A stretch of 64,000 nucleotides of DNA from JAEULH01 sp963805915 (lineage in GTDB: Bacteria > Pseudomonadota > Alphaproteobacteria > Rhodospirillales > Defluviicoccaceae), in assembly GCA_963805915.1 (NCBI GenBank), contig CAWDWD010000019.1:124001-188000 (forward strand), written 5' to 3'. A model generated the notes under the pieces. That model saw only the letters and a list, made by a program, of their open reading frames with translations. It was not told the origin of the DNA and did not search any database. Made by a program: the position numbers and the translations under genes. Position 1 is the first letter of the stretch; the number at the start of each line of letters is the position of its first letter. Of the stretch, positions 37,296 to 46,419 are shown in pieces.

Positions 37296-38186
37296 TTGAG
37301 TTTTCTCGATCGCATCCGCGAATGCCATGTATTCAATCCCGCGGCCTATCTCCCGTTTCGCGTCGATGGCCTCGACGTCGGCCTAGTCAGCCACGACTTC
37401 GCCGAGGCCTTGGCCTCCGCCACGCGCGTCTTCGCGGTGAGCGACGACGCCGTCAGGCTGGCGGCCGATCTTCCCGCCGACGCGGGCGCGCGCACGGCCG
37501 CGCTAGACGAGGCGCTCCGCCCGCTCGCCGGGCAGGGATTGCTGGCGGGCTGGCGCGATGAACCCTACATCGTCGCCGCCGCGCCGGGCGGGCCTGCGCT
37601 GTTCACCATGGAGCGGGCGGCGGTGCCGAAGTTCGGCATTATCGCCTCCGGCGTCCACGTCAACGGCTTCGTTCGCGCGCCCGACGGGTTGAAGATGTGG
37701 ATCGGCCGGCGCGCCCTGAACAAGCCCAACTCGCCGGGCAAGCTCGACCAGCTTGTCGCCGGCGGCCAGCCGGCCGGCTGGAGCGTGTTCGAGACGCTGG
37801 TCAAGGAAAGCGGCGAGGAGGCCGACATTTCCCCCGGTCTCGCCGGCCGCGCGGTTCCGGTCGGCGCGATCACCTACCGCACCGAGCAACCCGAAGGGCT
37901 GCGCCGGGACATCCTCTACATCTACGACCTGGAGGTGCCAGCCGATTTCGTCCCGCGCAACACCGACGGCGAGCTCAGCGACTTCTACCTCTGGCCGATC
38001 GAGCGGGTCATCGCCACGGTCCGCGGCAGCGACGACTTCAAGTTCAACTGCGCCCTGGTGGTCATCGATTTCTTGATCAGGCACGGCTACATCCGCCCCG
38101 ACGAGCCAGATTACCTCGCGATCGTCCACGGCCTGCGCGGGCTGTTTCGCCCCGGCGACCTCTTAAGCCATGGAGCAATGCCATGA
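37296..38186 (+). CDS. DUF4743 / Nudix hydrolase family protein
   Basis: With the TTG start at 37296 (GGAG 8 bases upstream; no better ATG fits), the product has 296 residues. The N-terminal 120 or so residues form the DUF4743 domain (FLDRIRECHVFNPAAYLPFRVDG). The Nudix half follows, with HVNGFVRAPDGLKMWIGRRA, GKLDQLVAGGQPAG and the Nudix-box region VFETLVKESGEEADIS. In that box the usual REUxEE reads KESGEE. DUF4743-Nudix proteins resemble the thiamine-pyrophosphokinase-linked Nudix proteins of plants and yeast, which hydrolyse damaged thiamine diphosphates. That role here is inference. The stop codon overlaps the next start (ATGA), so the esterase is translationally coupled. Confidence 0.85.
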   Translation: MSFLDRIRECHVFNPAAYLPFRVDGLDVGLVSHDFAEALASATRVFAVSDDAVRLAADLPADAGARTAALDEALRPLAGQGLLAGWRDEPYIVAAAPGGPALFTMERAAVPKFGIIASGVHVNGFVRAPDGLKMWIGRRALNKPNSPGKLDQLVAGGQPAGWSVFETLVKESGEEADISPGLAGRAVPVGAITYRTEQPEGLRRDILYIYDLEVPADFVPRNTDGELSDFYLWPIERVIATVRGSDDFKFNCALVVIDFLIRHGYIRPDEPDYLAIVHGLRGLFRPGDLLSHGAMP

Positions 38187-38854
38187 GCGCCGCGCCGGCT
38201 CTCGACGGTCCCAGGCTCGCGCCGGAAAACCGCCCGATCCGGCGGTTGATGATCCTGCTTCACGGCATCGGCGCCGACGGCAACGACCTCATCGGCCTTG
38301 CGCCCTACTACCGGATGGTCTTGCCGGATGCGCTGATCATCACGCCGAACGCGCCCTTCCGCTTCGACATGGCGCCGTTCGGCTATCAGTGGTTCAGCAT
38401 CCGCGATCTCGAAACGATGCCGCGCATCGAAGGCGTGCGCGAGGCGGCGCCGGCGCTCAACGCCTTCATCGACAGCGAACTCGGGCGCCTTGGCTTGGCC
38501 GAGGATCGGCTGATTCTCGGCGGATTTTCGCAAGGCGCGATGATGGCCCTGCACGTGGGATTGCGCCGGGCGAAGCCGGCGGCGGCCATCGTCTCGCATT
38601 CGGGCATGCTCATCGGCGCGGAAACCTTGGCTGCCGAGATTCGCGTCCGCCCGCCGGTGCTGCTCACCCACGGCGCCGACGACGATGTGGTTCCGCCGGC
38701 GTCGTTGCCGGCGGCGAAAGCGGCGCTCGAGGCCGCCGGCGTGCCGGTGCAAGCCGCCGAGCTGGTGCAAGGCCTCGGCCACGGCATCGACGAGACGACC
38801 ATTCGCGCGGCGTTGCGCTTTCTCGCGGAGGTAGTGCGACCCGAACAGGCGTGA
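38183..38854 (+). CDS. Phospholipase/carboxylesterase family protein
   Basis: The ATG at 38183 overlaps the upstream stop codon and gives 223 residues. The alpha/beta-hydrolase landmarks are LMILLHGIGADGNDLIGLAPYY, PNAPFRFDMAPFGYQWFSI, the nucleophile in ILGGFSQGAMMALH, LLTHGADDDVVPP with the acid residue, and QGLGHGIDETT with the catalytic His. This is the small carboxylesterase/acyl-protein thioesterase-like group, cytoplasmic and of broad substrate range. Coupling to the Nudix gene suggests a joint role, but none is known. Confidence 0.92.
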   Translation: MSAAPALDGPRLAPENRPIRRLMILLHGIGADGNDLIGLAPYYRMVLPDALIITPNAPFRFDMAPFGYQWFSIRDLETMPRIEGVREAAPALNAFIDSELGRLGLAEDRLILGGFSQGAMMALHVGLRRAKPAAAIVSHSGMLIGAETLAAEIRVRPPVLLTHGADDDVVPPASLPAAKAALEAAGVPVQAAELVQGLGHGIDETTIRAALRFLAEVVRPEQA

Positions 38855-38964
38855 GCACTACATCTGGTAGGCCGATTTGGCACACCTTCACCCAAGGCGG
38901 TGTTTGTCAGGGCATTGCCGGATGTTGTATGGTCCGCCGACGCTCGTAAGGAAGCCGTTTGCCG

Positions 38965-39522
38965 ATGGGGATGCGCCACTATCCGGCTCTCGTTCTCAAC
39001 GCCGACTTTCGGCCCCTGAGCTATTTCCCGCTGTCGCTGTGGCCCTGGCAGGAAGCCGTCAAGGCCGTTTTTCTCAGCCGTGTTAATGTCATCTCCGAAT
39101 ATGATTGGGCCGTGCGCTCGCCCAGCATCGAGATGCGCCTGCCGAGCGTCATCGCGCTCAAGCATTACATCCCGGTGGCGCGCCGGCCGGCGTTCACCCG
39201 GTTCAACCTGTTTCTGCGCGACCGCTTCGTCTGCCAGTACTGCAATACCGCCTTGCCGACCGAGCGGCTGACCTTCGATCATGTCATCCCCAGGGTGCGC
39301 GGCGGGCGCACCGAGTGGGCCAACGTGGTCGCCGCGTGCGAGCCGTGCAACCTGCGCAAGGGGCACCGCGCCCCCGGCGCCAGCGGGTTATTTCCGCTGC
39401 GCGCGCCCTACGAGCCGACGACCTATGAGTTGCAGGAAAACGGCCGCGGCTTCCCGCCCAACTTCCTCCACGCAAGCTGGCGCGACTTCCTCTACTGGGA
39501 CACCGAACTCGAAGCCTGCTAG
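38965..39522 (+). CDS. HNH endonuclease-family protein
   Basis: The gene gives about 185 residues from the ATG at 38965; a second ATG at 38971 is equally likely. The sequence HYPALVLNADFRPLSYFPLSLWPWQEAVKAVFLSRVNVI is the conserved start of a widespread alphaproteobacterial HNH protein. The HNH core is FVCQYCNTALPTERLTFDHVIPRVRGGRTEWANVVAACEPCNLRKG. It has two CxxC zinc pairs, the DH and the N residues, all intact. The protein is housekeeping-like and widely conserved but of unproven function; it is not part of an obvious defence or mobile module. It stands alone 190 bases before rpsD. Confidence 0.88.
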   Translation: MGMRHYPALVLNADFRPLSYFPLSLWPWQEAVKAVFLSRVNVISEYDWAVRSPSIEMRLPSVIALKHYIPVARRPAFTRFNLFLRDRFVCQYCNTALPTERLTFDHVIPRVRGGRTEWANVVAACEPCNLRKGHRAPGASGLFPLRAPYEPTTYELQENGRGFPPNFLHASWRDFLYWDTELEAC

Positions 39523-39710
39523 ACGCGGGTCGGTCATTTCAGCCTGGGCTGTTTCGCCCGGCGCGTGACCGGCGCGGTTCGCTTTGACAGCGCGCGGCGG
39601 AGTTGTGTACTCTCCGTGGCTTATTCCCGGAAACGTGGGTTTATCTTGCCCCGCCCGAGATCGCGGGCCTACCGGGACAATAACATCCGTAAACATCAAC
39701 GAGAGAGAGC

Positions 39711-40325
39711 ATGACCAAACGACTGCAAGCGAAGTACAAGATCAATCGCCGGCTCGGCGTCAACCTGTGGGGCCGGCCGAAGAGCCCGGTCAACAAACGC
39801 GAGTACGGTCCCGGCCAGCACGGCCAGCGGCGCAAGAAGCCGACCGACTACGGCACCCAGCTGATGGCCAAGCAGAAGCTCAAGGGCTACTACGGCAACA
39901 TCAGCGAAAAGCAGTTCCACCGCTATTACGTGGAGGCGATCCGCCGCCGCGGCGACACCTCGGAGAACCTCATTGGCCTGCTCGAGCGGCGTCTCGATGC
40001 CGTCGTCTACCGGATGAAGTTCGTGCCCACCGTGTTCGCCTCGCGCCAGTTCATCAGCCACGGCCACATCACGGTCAACGGCAAGCGCGTCAACATTCCG
40101 TCATATCTCGTTAACGAAGGCGATCTCGTCGCGGTCAAGGAAGGCTCGCGCGATTTCGCCCTGGTCCTCGAGGCCGCCCGCTCGCCCGAGCGCGACGTCG
40201 CCGAGTACCTCTCCGTCGATCTTGACAAGATGGTCGGCACCTTCGTCCGCACACCGCTGTTCGCCGATGTACCCTACCCGGTGCAGATGGAGCCCAACCT
40301 CGTCATCGAATACTACTCACGCTGA
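39711..40325 (+). CDS. rpsD: 30S ribosomal protein S4
   Basis: This 204-residue protein is standard S4. The N-terminus TKRLQAKYKINRRLGVNLWGRPKSPVNKREYGPGQHG is of the zinc-free (C-minus) type. The S4 RNA-binding domain follows: LERRLDAVVYRMKFVPTVFASRQFISHGHITVNGKRVNIPSYLV. It binds 16S rRNA early in 30S assembly. As in many alphaproteobacteria it is monocistronic rather than part of the alpha operon. TTGACA at 39594-39599 could be a -35 element, but no strong -10 follows at the right spacing. Confidence 0.97.
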   Translation: MTKRLQAKYKINRRLGVNLWGRPKSPVNKREYGPGQHGQRRKKPTDYGTQLMAKQKLKGYYGNISEKQFHRYYVEAIRRRGDTSENLIGLLERRLDAVVYRMKFVPTVFASRQFISHGHITVNGKRVNIPSYLVNEGDLVAVKEGSRDFALVLEAARSPERDVAEYLSVDLDKMVGTFVRTPLFADVPYPVQMEPNLVIEYYSR

Positions 40326-40401
40326 TCGAGCCATCGTGGCGTCGCCGGTGATGGCGAGACCGTCGCGCTCATTGCAGCAGACCGGCGCCAGCGTGGCGAG
40401 C

Positions 40402-41049
40402 CTACTCGCCTTGCGCCACGTCCGGCGCCGGGGTCGTGGCGGGATCCAGCTCGCGCTTGGCGGCGGCTTTCTTCTTGGCGATCCGCTTCAGCCACAGGGC
40501 GTGACGGCGCGCGCTGCGCCGACGCCGCCGGCGGTGGATATAGCCGAGGGTCCAGCGATACCCGAGCCAGGCGCTCAACAGCGCCCACGGCAGGCAGCCG
40601 ATGGTCATGGCCACGCCCTGATCATGAACGATCAGGGCGATCGACGCGTACAAGGTTGCAACGAACCCCTCATGGGCGGCGAGCACGGCCATCCATTTGC
40701 CGACAAAGTGATCATAGCCGCGCGCCTCGTCGATGCGTCCGGACAACACCTTGCCGGTAATATAAAAAAGGTAGTACGCGGGCCACATGGTGAAGACGTT
40801 GGTGACCCAGGTCCAGGCGACGGCGATCAGCAGGCTGAACTCGAGCCGGGGAAACTTCCGCGCGACCAGCCAGGTCATCAAGACCAGGTACATCTGAATG
40901 CCGACCAGTGGGGTGAACGCCCAGAACAGGCCGACCATGACGGCGCGAGCGGTAAACTCGGGCGGATGGGGACTGCGCTTGAGCGGCACGATCAGCTTGA
41001 AATGGAGCAGCCGCGACAGGCGCTGGGTGAAGGAAAATTGCCGGCCCAA
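40402..41049 (-). CDS. DUF2062 domain-containing membrane protein
   Basis: The 215-residue protein has the family's SPHPPEFTARAVMVGLFWAFTPLVGIQMYLVLMTWLVAR segment, where the conserved small/aromatic helix gives the domain its name. A second helix pair follows around FSLLIAVAWTWVTNVFTMWPAYYLFYITG and VATLYASIALIVHDQGVAMTIGCLPWALLSAWLGYRW. The C-terminus is a very basic tail (IHRRRRRRSARRHALW). It is an inner-membrane protein of unknown function. It is convergent with rpsD and divergent from the MFS gene. Confidence 0.88.
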   Translation of the reverse strand: MGRQFSFTQRLSRLLHFKLIVPLKRSPHPPEFTARAVMVGLFWAFTPLVGIQMYLVLMTWLVARKFPRLEFSLLIAVAWTWVTNVFTMWPAYYLFYITGKVLSGRIDEARGYDHFVGKWMAVLAAHEGFVATLYASIALIVHDQGVAMTIGCLPWALLSAWLGYRWTLGYIHRRRRRRSARRHALWLKRIAKKKAAAKRELDPATTPAPDVAQGE

Positions 41050-41270
41050 TCGCTTAAGACTCCAGCGGTTGCGGAGGGTCGATGATGGCGGTCATGACGT
41101 CCGGCCACGACCTTACCACAATTCGGCCAAGCGCCAGATCGTGGCGCGGTATGCATGCGCATTTATGTCGCGGAACCGACCCGCGCCAGCCGAAGCGCCG
41201 GCGCCGGGACGATTGGGGCCAGCCGCTCGCCGGCGGTACCGCTTGAGCGGCGCGCCTTGAGCGTCTCGCC

Positions 41271-42515
41271 TTGAGCGCGGCCGTCGCGCGGTCTCGAGCG
41301 AGCGCGCTCCGGGTCTTCGCGCCGTTCGCGTTCGGCTATTTCCTGTCCTATCTGTTCCGGTCCGTCAACGCCGTTATCGCGCCGGATCTGAGCCGCGACC
41401 CGGGCGTTGGCGCCGGCGATCTCGGACTTCTCACCAGCACCTTTTTTCTCGCCTTCGCAATCGCGCAACTGCCGCTCGGCATTGTGCTGGACCGCTTCGG
41501 GCCGCGCCGCACCGAGGCCGCCCTCCTTATCGTCGCCGCGCTCGGCGCGTTCGTGTTCGCGACCGCGGACGGCCTGGCCATGCTGATCGTCGGTCGCGCG
41601 TTGGTCGGTTTCGGCGTCTCGGCCTGCCTGATGGCCGCGTTTAAGGCGTATGTCGAGTGGTTCCCGCGCGAGCGTCTGCCGCTAGTGAATGGCTGGCAGA
41701 TGGCCGCCGGCGGCCTCGGCGCGATGGCCGCGACCTCGCCCGTGGCCGCCCTCGTCGCCGCAACCGATTGGCGCTTCGTCTTTTGTTCCCTCGGCGCCCT
41801 AAGCCTGGTCGCCGCGGCGCTGGTATTCATTGTCGTCCCCCGCGACCGGGAAAATCGTACCGAAACGAACGCCCCAATGGGCGCGCAGCTGGAGGGGCTG
41901 AGCGAAATCTTTGCCAGCCCGCTGTTCTGGCGGGTGGCGCCAATGACCATCGCGTCGCAGGCCTCGTTTCTATCGATCCAGGGCCTGTGGGCGGGGCCGT
42001 GGCAGCGCGACGTCGCCGGTCTCGATGACGGCGCCGTCGCCCATACGCTGCTGATCATCGCCGCGGCGATGATCGCGGGCTTCCTCGCCATGGGCCTCGC
42101 GGCCGAGCGGCTGAGCCGGCTCGGCGTGCCGCCGCTGATCGTCGCCGCGGCCGGCATGACGATGTTCATGCTGACCCTGAGCCTAATCGTCTTCACCCGC
42201 AGCGGCTCCGCCTGGCCATGGATCGCCTTCGGCTTCTTCGGCACCTCGGGCATTCTGCCTTATGCCGGATTGTCGCAGCGCTTTGCCGTGGCGCTGGCCG
42301 GGCGGCTGAACACGGCGCTCAACGTCCTTGTCTTTGTCGCCGCCTTCGCCGCCCAGTGGGGGATCGGCGTGGTCGTCGCGGCCGGCCCGCGGACGCCCAC
42401 GGGCTCCGCCGCGGCCGGCGGCTACCAGGGCGCCTTCGCCATCATGGCCGGTCTGCTGGCCCTAACCCTCGCGTGGTTCGTGCTCTTTCGTCGGGCGCGG
42501 ATCCGCGCGGGCTAA
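41271..42515 (+). CDS. Major facilitator superfamily transporter
   Basis: Taking the TTG at 41271, the product has 414 residues with 12 predicted helices. MFS landmarks are SYLFRSVNAVIAPDLSRDPGVGAGDLGLLTSTFFLAFAIAQLPLGIVLDRFGPRRTE, the loop 2-3 motif being GIVLDRFGPRR. Also present are IVGRALVGFGVSACLMAAFKAYVEWFPRERLPLVNGWQM and a second-half repeat. The first part resembles nitrate/nitrite- or sugar-phosphate-type antiporters, but no substrate can be named. It lies 95 bases before purB on the same strand, perhaps by chance. The start is uncertain because several TTG codons fall close together. Confidence 0.88.
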   Translation: MSAAVARSRASALRVFAPFAFGYFLSYLFRSVNAVIAPDLSRDPGVGAGDLGLLTSTFFLAFAIAQLPLGIVLDRFGPRRTEAALLIVAALGAFVFATADGLAMLIVGRALVGFGVSACLMAAFKAYVEWFPRERLPLVNGWQMAAGGLGAMAATSPVAALVAATDWRFVFCSLGALSLVAAALVFIVVPRDRENRTETNAPMGAQLEGLSEIFASPLFWRVAPMTIASQASFLSIQGLWAGPWQRDVAGLDDGAVAHTLLIIAAAMIAGFLAMGLAAERLSRLGVPPLIVAAAGMTMFMLTLSLIVFTRSGSAWPWIAFGFFGTSGILPYAGLSQRFAVALAGRLNTALNVLVFVAAFAAQWGIGVVVAAGPRTPTGSAAAGGYQGAFAIMAGLLALTLAWFVLFRRARIRAG

Positions 42516-42609
42516 CCGTGGCGTTCGAAATGGTCTTAACCTGCGGCCATCTGGTTGCTATGCCCTAGCCGCCAACGATCCACCCCGTCCACATCCGCCG
42601 AGAGTGTCA

Positions 42610-43908
42610 ATGATCCTTCGCTACAGCCGCCCCGCCATGGCCGCCCTCTGGGAGCCGGCCGCCCGCTTCCAGATCTGGCTCGACATCGAGGCCCACGCCT
42701 GCGACGCGCAAGCCCGTTTCGGCCTGATCCCGGCGGCGGCGGCGGCGGCGGTGCGCGAGCGCGGCGCCTTCGAGGTGGCCCGGATCGATGCGATCGAGGA
42801 AGTCACCAAACACGACGTTATCGCCTTTCTGACCAACCTCGCCGAGCATGTCGGGCCCGAGGCGCGGTTCATCCATCAGGGCATGACCTCGTCGGACGTC
42901 CTCGATACCTGCCTCGCGGTTCAGCTCGCCAGCGCCACGGATATTCTGCTTGACGATATCGACGCGCTCCTCGCGGCGCTCGAGCGGCGCGCCTTCGAGT
43001 TCAAGCTGATGCCTACGATCGGGCGCAGCCACGGCATCCACGCCGAGCCGATGACCTTCGGGATCAAGCTTGCCGGCTACTTCGCCGAGTGGTTGCGCAA
43101 CCGCGCGCGCCTCGCCGCCGCCCGCGCCGAGATCGCAACCTGCGCGCTATCGGGCGCGGTCGGCACGTTCGCCAACATCGACCCGGCGATCGAGGCCTAC
43201 GTTGCCGAGAAGCTGGGCCTCGCGATCGAGCCGGTGTCGACGCAAGTCATTCCGCGCGATCGCCATGCCATGTACTTCGCCGTGCTCGCGCTCATCGCCA
43301 GCTCGATCGAGCGACTCGCGGCCGAGATCCGTCACCTTCAACGCACGGAAGTCCGCGAGGCCGAGGAATACTTCGCGCCCGGCCAGAAGGGCTCCTCGGC
43401 GATGCCGCACAAGCGCAACCCGGTCCTGACCGAGAATTTGACCGGCCTCGCCCGGGTCGTCCGCGCCATGGCCGTTCCGGCCCTGGAGAACGTCGCTCTG
43501 TGGCATGAGCGCGATATCTCGCATTCGTCGGTCGAGCGCTTCATCGGCCCGGACGCGACCATCACGCTCGATTTCGCGTTGGCCCGGCTGACCACGGTCG
43601 TCGACCGGCTGATCGTCTATCCCGAGCGCATGCGGGCCAACCTGGATTCGCTCGGCGGCCTCGTATTCTCCCAGCGTGTCCTGCTCGCGCTCACGCAAGC
43701 CGGGATGAGCCGGGAGGACGCCTACCGCGCGGTGCAGAGCAACGCGATGAGAGCGTGGGCCGGCGAGGGCGACTTCCTCGCCCTGCTCAAGGCGGACCCC
43801 GAGGTCGCCGCGCATCTCGACGCCGACGCGCTCGGCGCGCTGTTCGACCTCGGCTACCACCTCAAGCACGTCGATACGATCTTCACCCGAGTCTTCGGCC
43901 ACGCGTAG
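42610..43908 (+). CDS. purB: Adenylosuccinate lyase
   Basis: The ATG at 42610 (a GTG lies 6 bases earlier) gives 432 residues, normal for the family. MILRYSRPAMAALWEPAARFQIWLDIEAHA is the usual start. The fumarase-superfamily signature loop GSSAMPHKRNPVLTEN carries the catalytic serine region, with RSHGIHAEPMTFG and HQGMTSSDVLDT as the other active-site segments. It removes fumarate from SAICAR and from adenylosuccinate. It belongs to the purine block that continues with purC, purS, purQ and purL downstream, although two non-purine genes intervene. Confidence 0.96.
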   Translation: MILRYSRPAMAALWEPAARFQIWLDIEAHACDAQARFGLIPAAAAAAVRERGAFEVARIDAIEEVTKHDVIAFLTNLAEHVGPEARFIHQGMTSSDVLDTCLAVQLASATDILLDDIDALLAALERRAFEFKLMPTIGRSHGIHAEPMTFGIKLAGYFAEWLRNRARLAAARAEIATCALSGAVGTFANIDPAIEAYVAEKLGLAIEPVSTQVIPRDRHAMYFAVLALIASSIERLAAEIRHLQRTEVREAEEYFAPGQKGSSAMPHKRNPVLTENLTGLARVVRAMAVPALENVALWHERDISHSSVERFIGPDATITLDFALARLTTVVDRLIVYPERMRANLDSLGGLVFSQRVLLALTQAGMSREDAYRAVQSNAMRAWAGEGDFLALLKADPEVAAHLDADALGALFDLGYHLKHVDTIFTRVFGHA

Positions 43909-43950
43909 CGCCGGGTGGGCGGCGCCGTGGCCGGCGGACCAGCCGCCGAC

Positions 43951-44316
43951 TCAGCCGCCGACGGGAGCGTGGTCGCGGTCCAGCGCGGTGGGGAATTCGC
44001 CCGCAAGCTGTTCGAGCGACGCCGCGTGGTGCTTTGAGTAGGCGGCGAGAATGTCGACCTCGTTGATCCTAACCCCGGCCGCGGCGAAGTCCGCGGCGAC
44101 GTCGTCGATGACGGCGCTCGTTCCCGGCGCATCGATGCAACGGCCGACCAGCCGGCGCGCGTACCCAGGAGCCTGCTCACGGGTCTTGCCCAGCCGCTCG
44201 GCCGCCCACAGGCCGAATAGCTTCGCCGTCCGGCAGCGAACCTTGAAGCGCAGCTCTTCGTCGAGCTTGTGTTTGGCCTCGTGTCCCTTCTCGATTTCGC
44301 GAAGAATGTCTGTCAT
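43951..44316 (-). CDS. DUF1476 protein (ATP synthase inhibitor zeta-like)
   Basis: The start at 44316 gives 121 residues. The core ILREIEKGHEAKHKLDEELRFKVRCRTAKLFGLWAAERLGKT matches DUF1476, the alphaproteobacterial F1-ATPase zeta subunit that inhibits ATP hydrolysis. The N-terminal inhibitory segment here is shorter and more divergent than the usual MTxFDDRExAFE. Inhibitory strength cannot be judged. The gene runs against the purine genes and is divergent from the NRDE gene, a recurrent position for this family in alphaproteobacteria. Confidence 0.85.
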   Translation of the reverse strand: MTDILREIEKGHEAKHKLDEELRFKVRCRTAKLFGLWAAERLGKTREQAPGYARRLVGRCIDAPGTSAVIDDVAADFAAAGVRINEVDILAAYSKHHAASLEQLAGEFPTALDRDHAPVGG

Positions 44317-44444
44317 CTTCAAACGCACCCATAATGATCGTACCACTTGAAGCTTAAGGCACTTGTCGCGCGCGGGGCAATCCTCGGCGTATGACCATTG
44401 CCCACGGAGCGAACCGAAACGTCCGAGCGAGGTGGCCAGCGACC

Positions 44445-45236
44445 ATGTGTACCCTCGTCATTCTCCGCCGCCCGGACCATCGCTGGCCGCTGCTGATCGC
44501 GGCTAACCGCGACGAAATGGCCGATCGGCCGTGGCGGCCGCCGGCGCGGCACTGGCCGGACCGCCCCGACATCGTCGGCGGGCTCGACGAACTCGCCGGC
44601 GGAACCTGGTGCGGCATGAACGACCACGGCGTCGTCACCGCCATTCTCAACCGCATCAACACGCTCGGTCCGGCGGCGGGACTGCGCAGCCGCGGCGAGA
44701 TCCCGCTCGAGGCGCTCGATCACGCCGGCGCCCACGACGCGGCCATGGCTTTGGCCGATCTCAATCCCGCCGCCTACCGCCCCTTCAATCTGTTCGTCGG
44801 CGATCGGCGCGACGCCTATTGGATCCGCCTGCGCGAGGGCGCCGGCGGCGCCGGCGAGGCTATCGACGTGCTCGAAGTCCCCGAGGGGTTCTCGATGTTG
44901 ACGGCCTACGATCGCAACAACATGAGCTCGCCGCGGATCCGCCGCTACCTGCCGAAATTCCGGGAGGCCAAGGTGCCCGATCCCGACCGTGGCGACTGGG
45001 GCGCGTGGGCAACACTCCTCGCCGAGCGCGAGCATGACCGGGATGCCGGGCCCGGTGGCGCGATGACCGTGGTCACCAATACCGGCTTCGGCACGGTATG
45101 TTCGTCCTTGGTCGCACTGCCCGCCGCCGCTGAGCACGCGGACGAACTCGGCGGCGATGGCGAGGAGGTCCGCCCGGTGTGGCTGTTCAAGGCGTGGACC
45201 GACGCACCCGGTGACTACACCGCGGTGGCGCTTTAG
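44445..45236 (+). CDS. NRDE (TANGO2-like) family protein
   Basis: The ATG at 44445 gives 263 residues. The N-terminal Cys2 (MCTLVILRRP) and the NRDE motif in LLIAANRDEMADRPW define this family, whose fold resembles N-terminal nucleophile hydrolases. Also seen are GTWCGMNDHGVVTAILNR and the C-terminal TNTGFGTVCSSLVAL with a second Ser/Thr-rich motif. Eukaryotic TANGO2 is linked to heme and lipid handling; the bacterial function is unproven. It is transcribed toward purC, 128 bases upstream of that gene. Confidence 0.88.
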   Translation: MCTLVILRRPDHRWPLLIAANRDEMADRPWRPPARHWPDRPDIVGGLDELAGGTWCGMNDHGVVTAILNRINTLGPAAGLRSRGEIPLEALDHAGAHDAAMALADLNPAAYRPFNLFVGDRRDAYWIRLREGAGGAGEAIDVLEVPEGFSMLTAYDRNNMSSPRIRRYLPKFREAKVPDPDRGDWGAWATLLAEREHDRDAGPGGAMTVVTNTGFGTVCSSLVALPAAAEHADELGGDGEEVRPVWLFKAWTDAPGDYTAVAL

Positions 45237-45283
45237 CGATTGGGGCGCCGTGGCGATGGGGGCGCCGTGGCGGGGGCGATTGA

Positions 45284-45312
45284 TTGTGTTGCCGCCGGGC
45301 AATTGCTATATG
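45284..45312 (+). promoter_or_regulatory. Possible promoter for the purC operon
   Basis: TTGTGT at 45284-45289 and TATATG at 45307-45312 are 17 bases apart, about 50 bases before the purC start. A 14-bp direct repeat (GGGCGCCGTGGCG unit) lies just upstream at 45243-45273. The -35 is only a partial match. Confidence 0.4.
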
Positions 45313-45364
45313 ATGCACGCTCACCACACCGCTGGCCGATGGCCCGCTCCTTCTTGGACATTTC

Positions 45365-46129
45365 ATGGCCCGACGCAGACAGATTTTTGAAGGTAAGGCC
45401 AAGATTCTCTTCGAGGGGCCCGAGCCGGGAACTCTGGTCCAGTACTTCAAGGACGAGATCACCGCGGCGCACGCGCAAAAGCGCGGCGTGATCACCGGCA
45501 AGGGTGTCCTCAACAACCGGATCTCCGAATACCTCATGACCCGCCTGGGCGAGATCGGCGTGCCGACCCATTTCGTCCGCCGGCTCAACATGCGCGAACA
45601 ACTGGTTCGCGAGGTCGAGATCATCCCGCTTGAGATCGTCATCCGCAACATGGCGGTCGGCGAGTTCGCCAAGCGCTTCGGCATGGCCGACGGCACGCCG
45701 CTGCCGCGCTCGATCATCGAGTTCTACTACAAGTCCGATGAGCTTGACTGCCCGCTGGTCTCCGAGGAACACATCACCGCGTTCGGCTGGGCCGCGCCGC
45801 AGGACATCGACGAGATCATGTCGCTGTGCCTGCGCATCAACGATTTCCTGAGCGGGCTCTTTCTCGGCATCGGCATGCGGCTGATGGATCTGAAGATCGA
45901 ATTCGGCCGGCTGTGGGAGGACGAGCAGATGCGCATCGTCCTCGCCGACGAGGTAAGTCCCGACTCCTGCGGGCTGTGGGACGGCCGAACCAACGAGCGG
46001 CTCGACCGCGAGGACGTCGCGATCGACTTTGCCAAGGTCGCGGAAACCTATCAGGAGGTCGCGCGGCGTCTTGGAATTCTCCCCGAAAGCGGGCCTTCGG
46101 ATATGCAGGGCCCGGAAACCTTGCAGTAA
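45365..46129 (+). CDS. purC: SAICAR synthase (phosphoribosylaminoimidazole-succinocarboxamide synthase)
   Basis: The 254-residue protein starts ARRRQIFEGKAKILFEG, the conserved ATP-contact region. It continues with ITAAHAQKRGVITGKGVLNN, IPLEIVIRNMAVGEFAKRFG and LMDLKIEFG, ending ADEVSPDSCGLWD, the second family signature. It joins aspartate to CAIR using ATP in purine synthesis. It is the first gene of purC-purS-purQ-purL, which are spaced by 31, 13 and -4 bases and so form one operon. Confidence 0.97.
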   Translation: MARRRQIFEGKAKILFEGPEPGTLVQYFKDEITAAHAQKRGVITGKGVLNNRISEYLMTRLGEIGVPTHFVRRLNMREQLVREVEIIPLEIVIRNMAVGEFAKRFGMADGTPLPRSIIEFYYKSDELDCPLVSEEHITAFGWAAPQDIDEIMSLCLRINDFLSGLFLGIGMRLMDLKIEFGRLWEDEQMRIVLADEVSPDSCGLWDGRTNERLDREDVAIDFAKVAETYQEVARRLGILPESGPSDMQGPETLQ

Positions 46130-46160
46130 CCTTACAGTAGCTGAAAACGGAGCCGAGCGG

Positions 46161-46406
46161 GTGGTCAAGGCGCGAGTGCACGTAACCCTCAAGTCGGGTG
46201 TTCTCGATCCTCAGGGAAAGGCCGTGCAGCGCGCTCTCGCGCGCCTTGGGTTCACCGGGGTCGACAGCGTCCGCCAGGGCAAGTACATCGAGATCGAACT
46301 GGCGGAAAACGACTCCGCCAAGGCGCGCGAGATCGTCGACGCGATGTGCCGGCAGTTGCTCGCCAACACCGTCATCGAGGATTATGCCATCGATGTCGGC
46401 GAATAG
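46161..46406 (+). CDS. purS: FGAM synthase subunit PurS
   Basis: The GTG at 46161 begins VKARVHVTLKSGVLDPQGKAVQRALARLGF and gives 81 residues, the normal PurS size. Longer upstream reading would run into the purC gene and is rejected. SVRQGKYIEIELAE and the C-terminal LLANTVIEDYAID complete the fold. PurS is the small structural subunit that lets the glutaminase PurQ dock on PurL. It lies between purC and purQ, as expected. Confidence 0.93.
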   Translation: MVKARVHVTLKSGVLDPQGKAVQRALARLGFTGVDSVRQGKYIEIELAENDSAKAREIVDAMCRQLLANTVIEDYAIDVGE

Positions 46407-46419
46407 CCGGAGCGCGTCA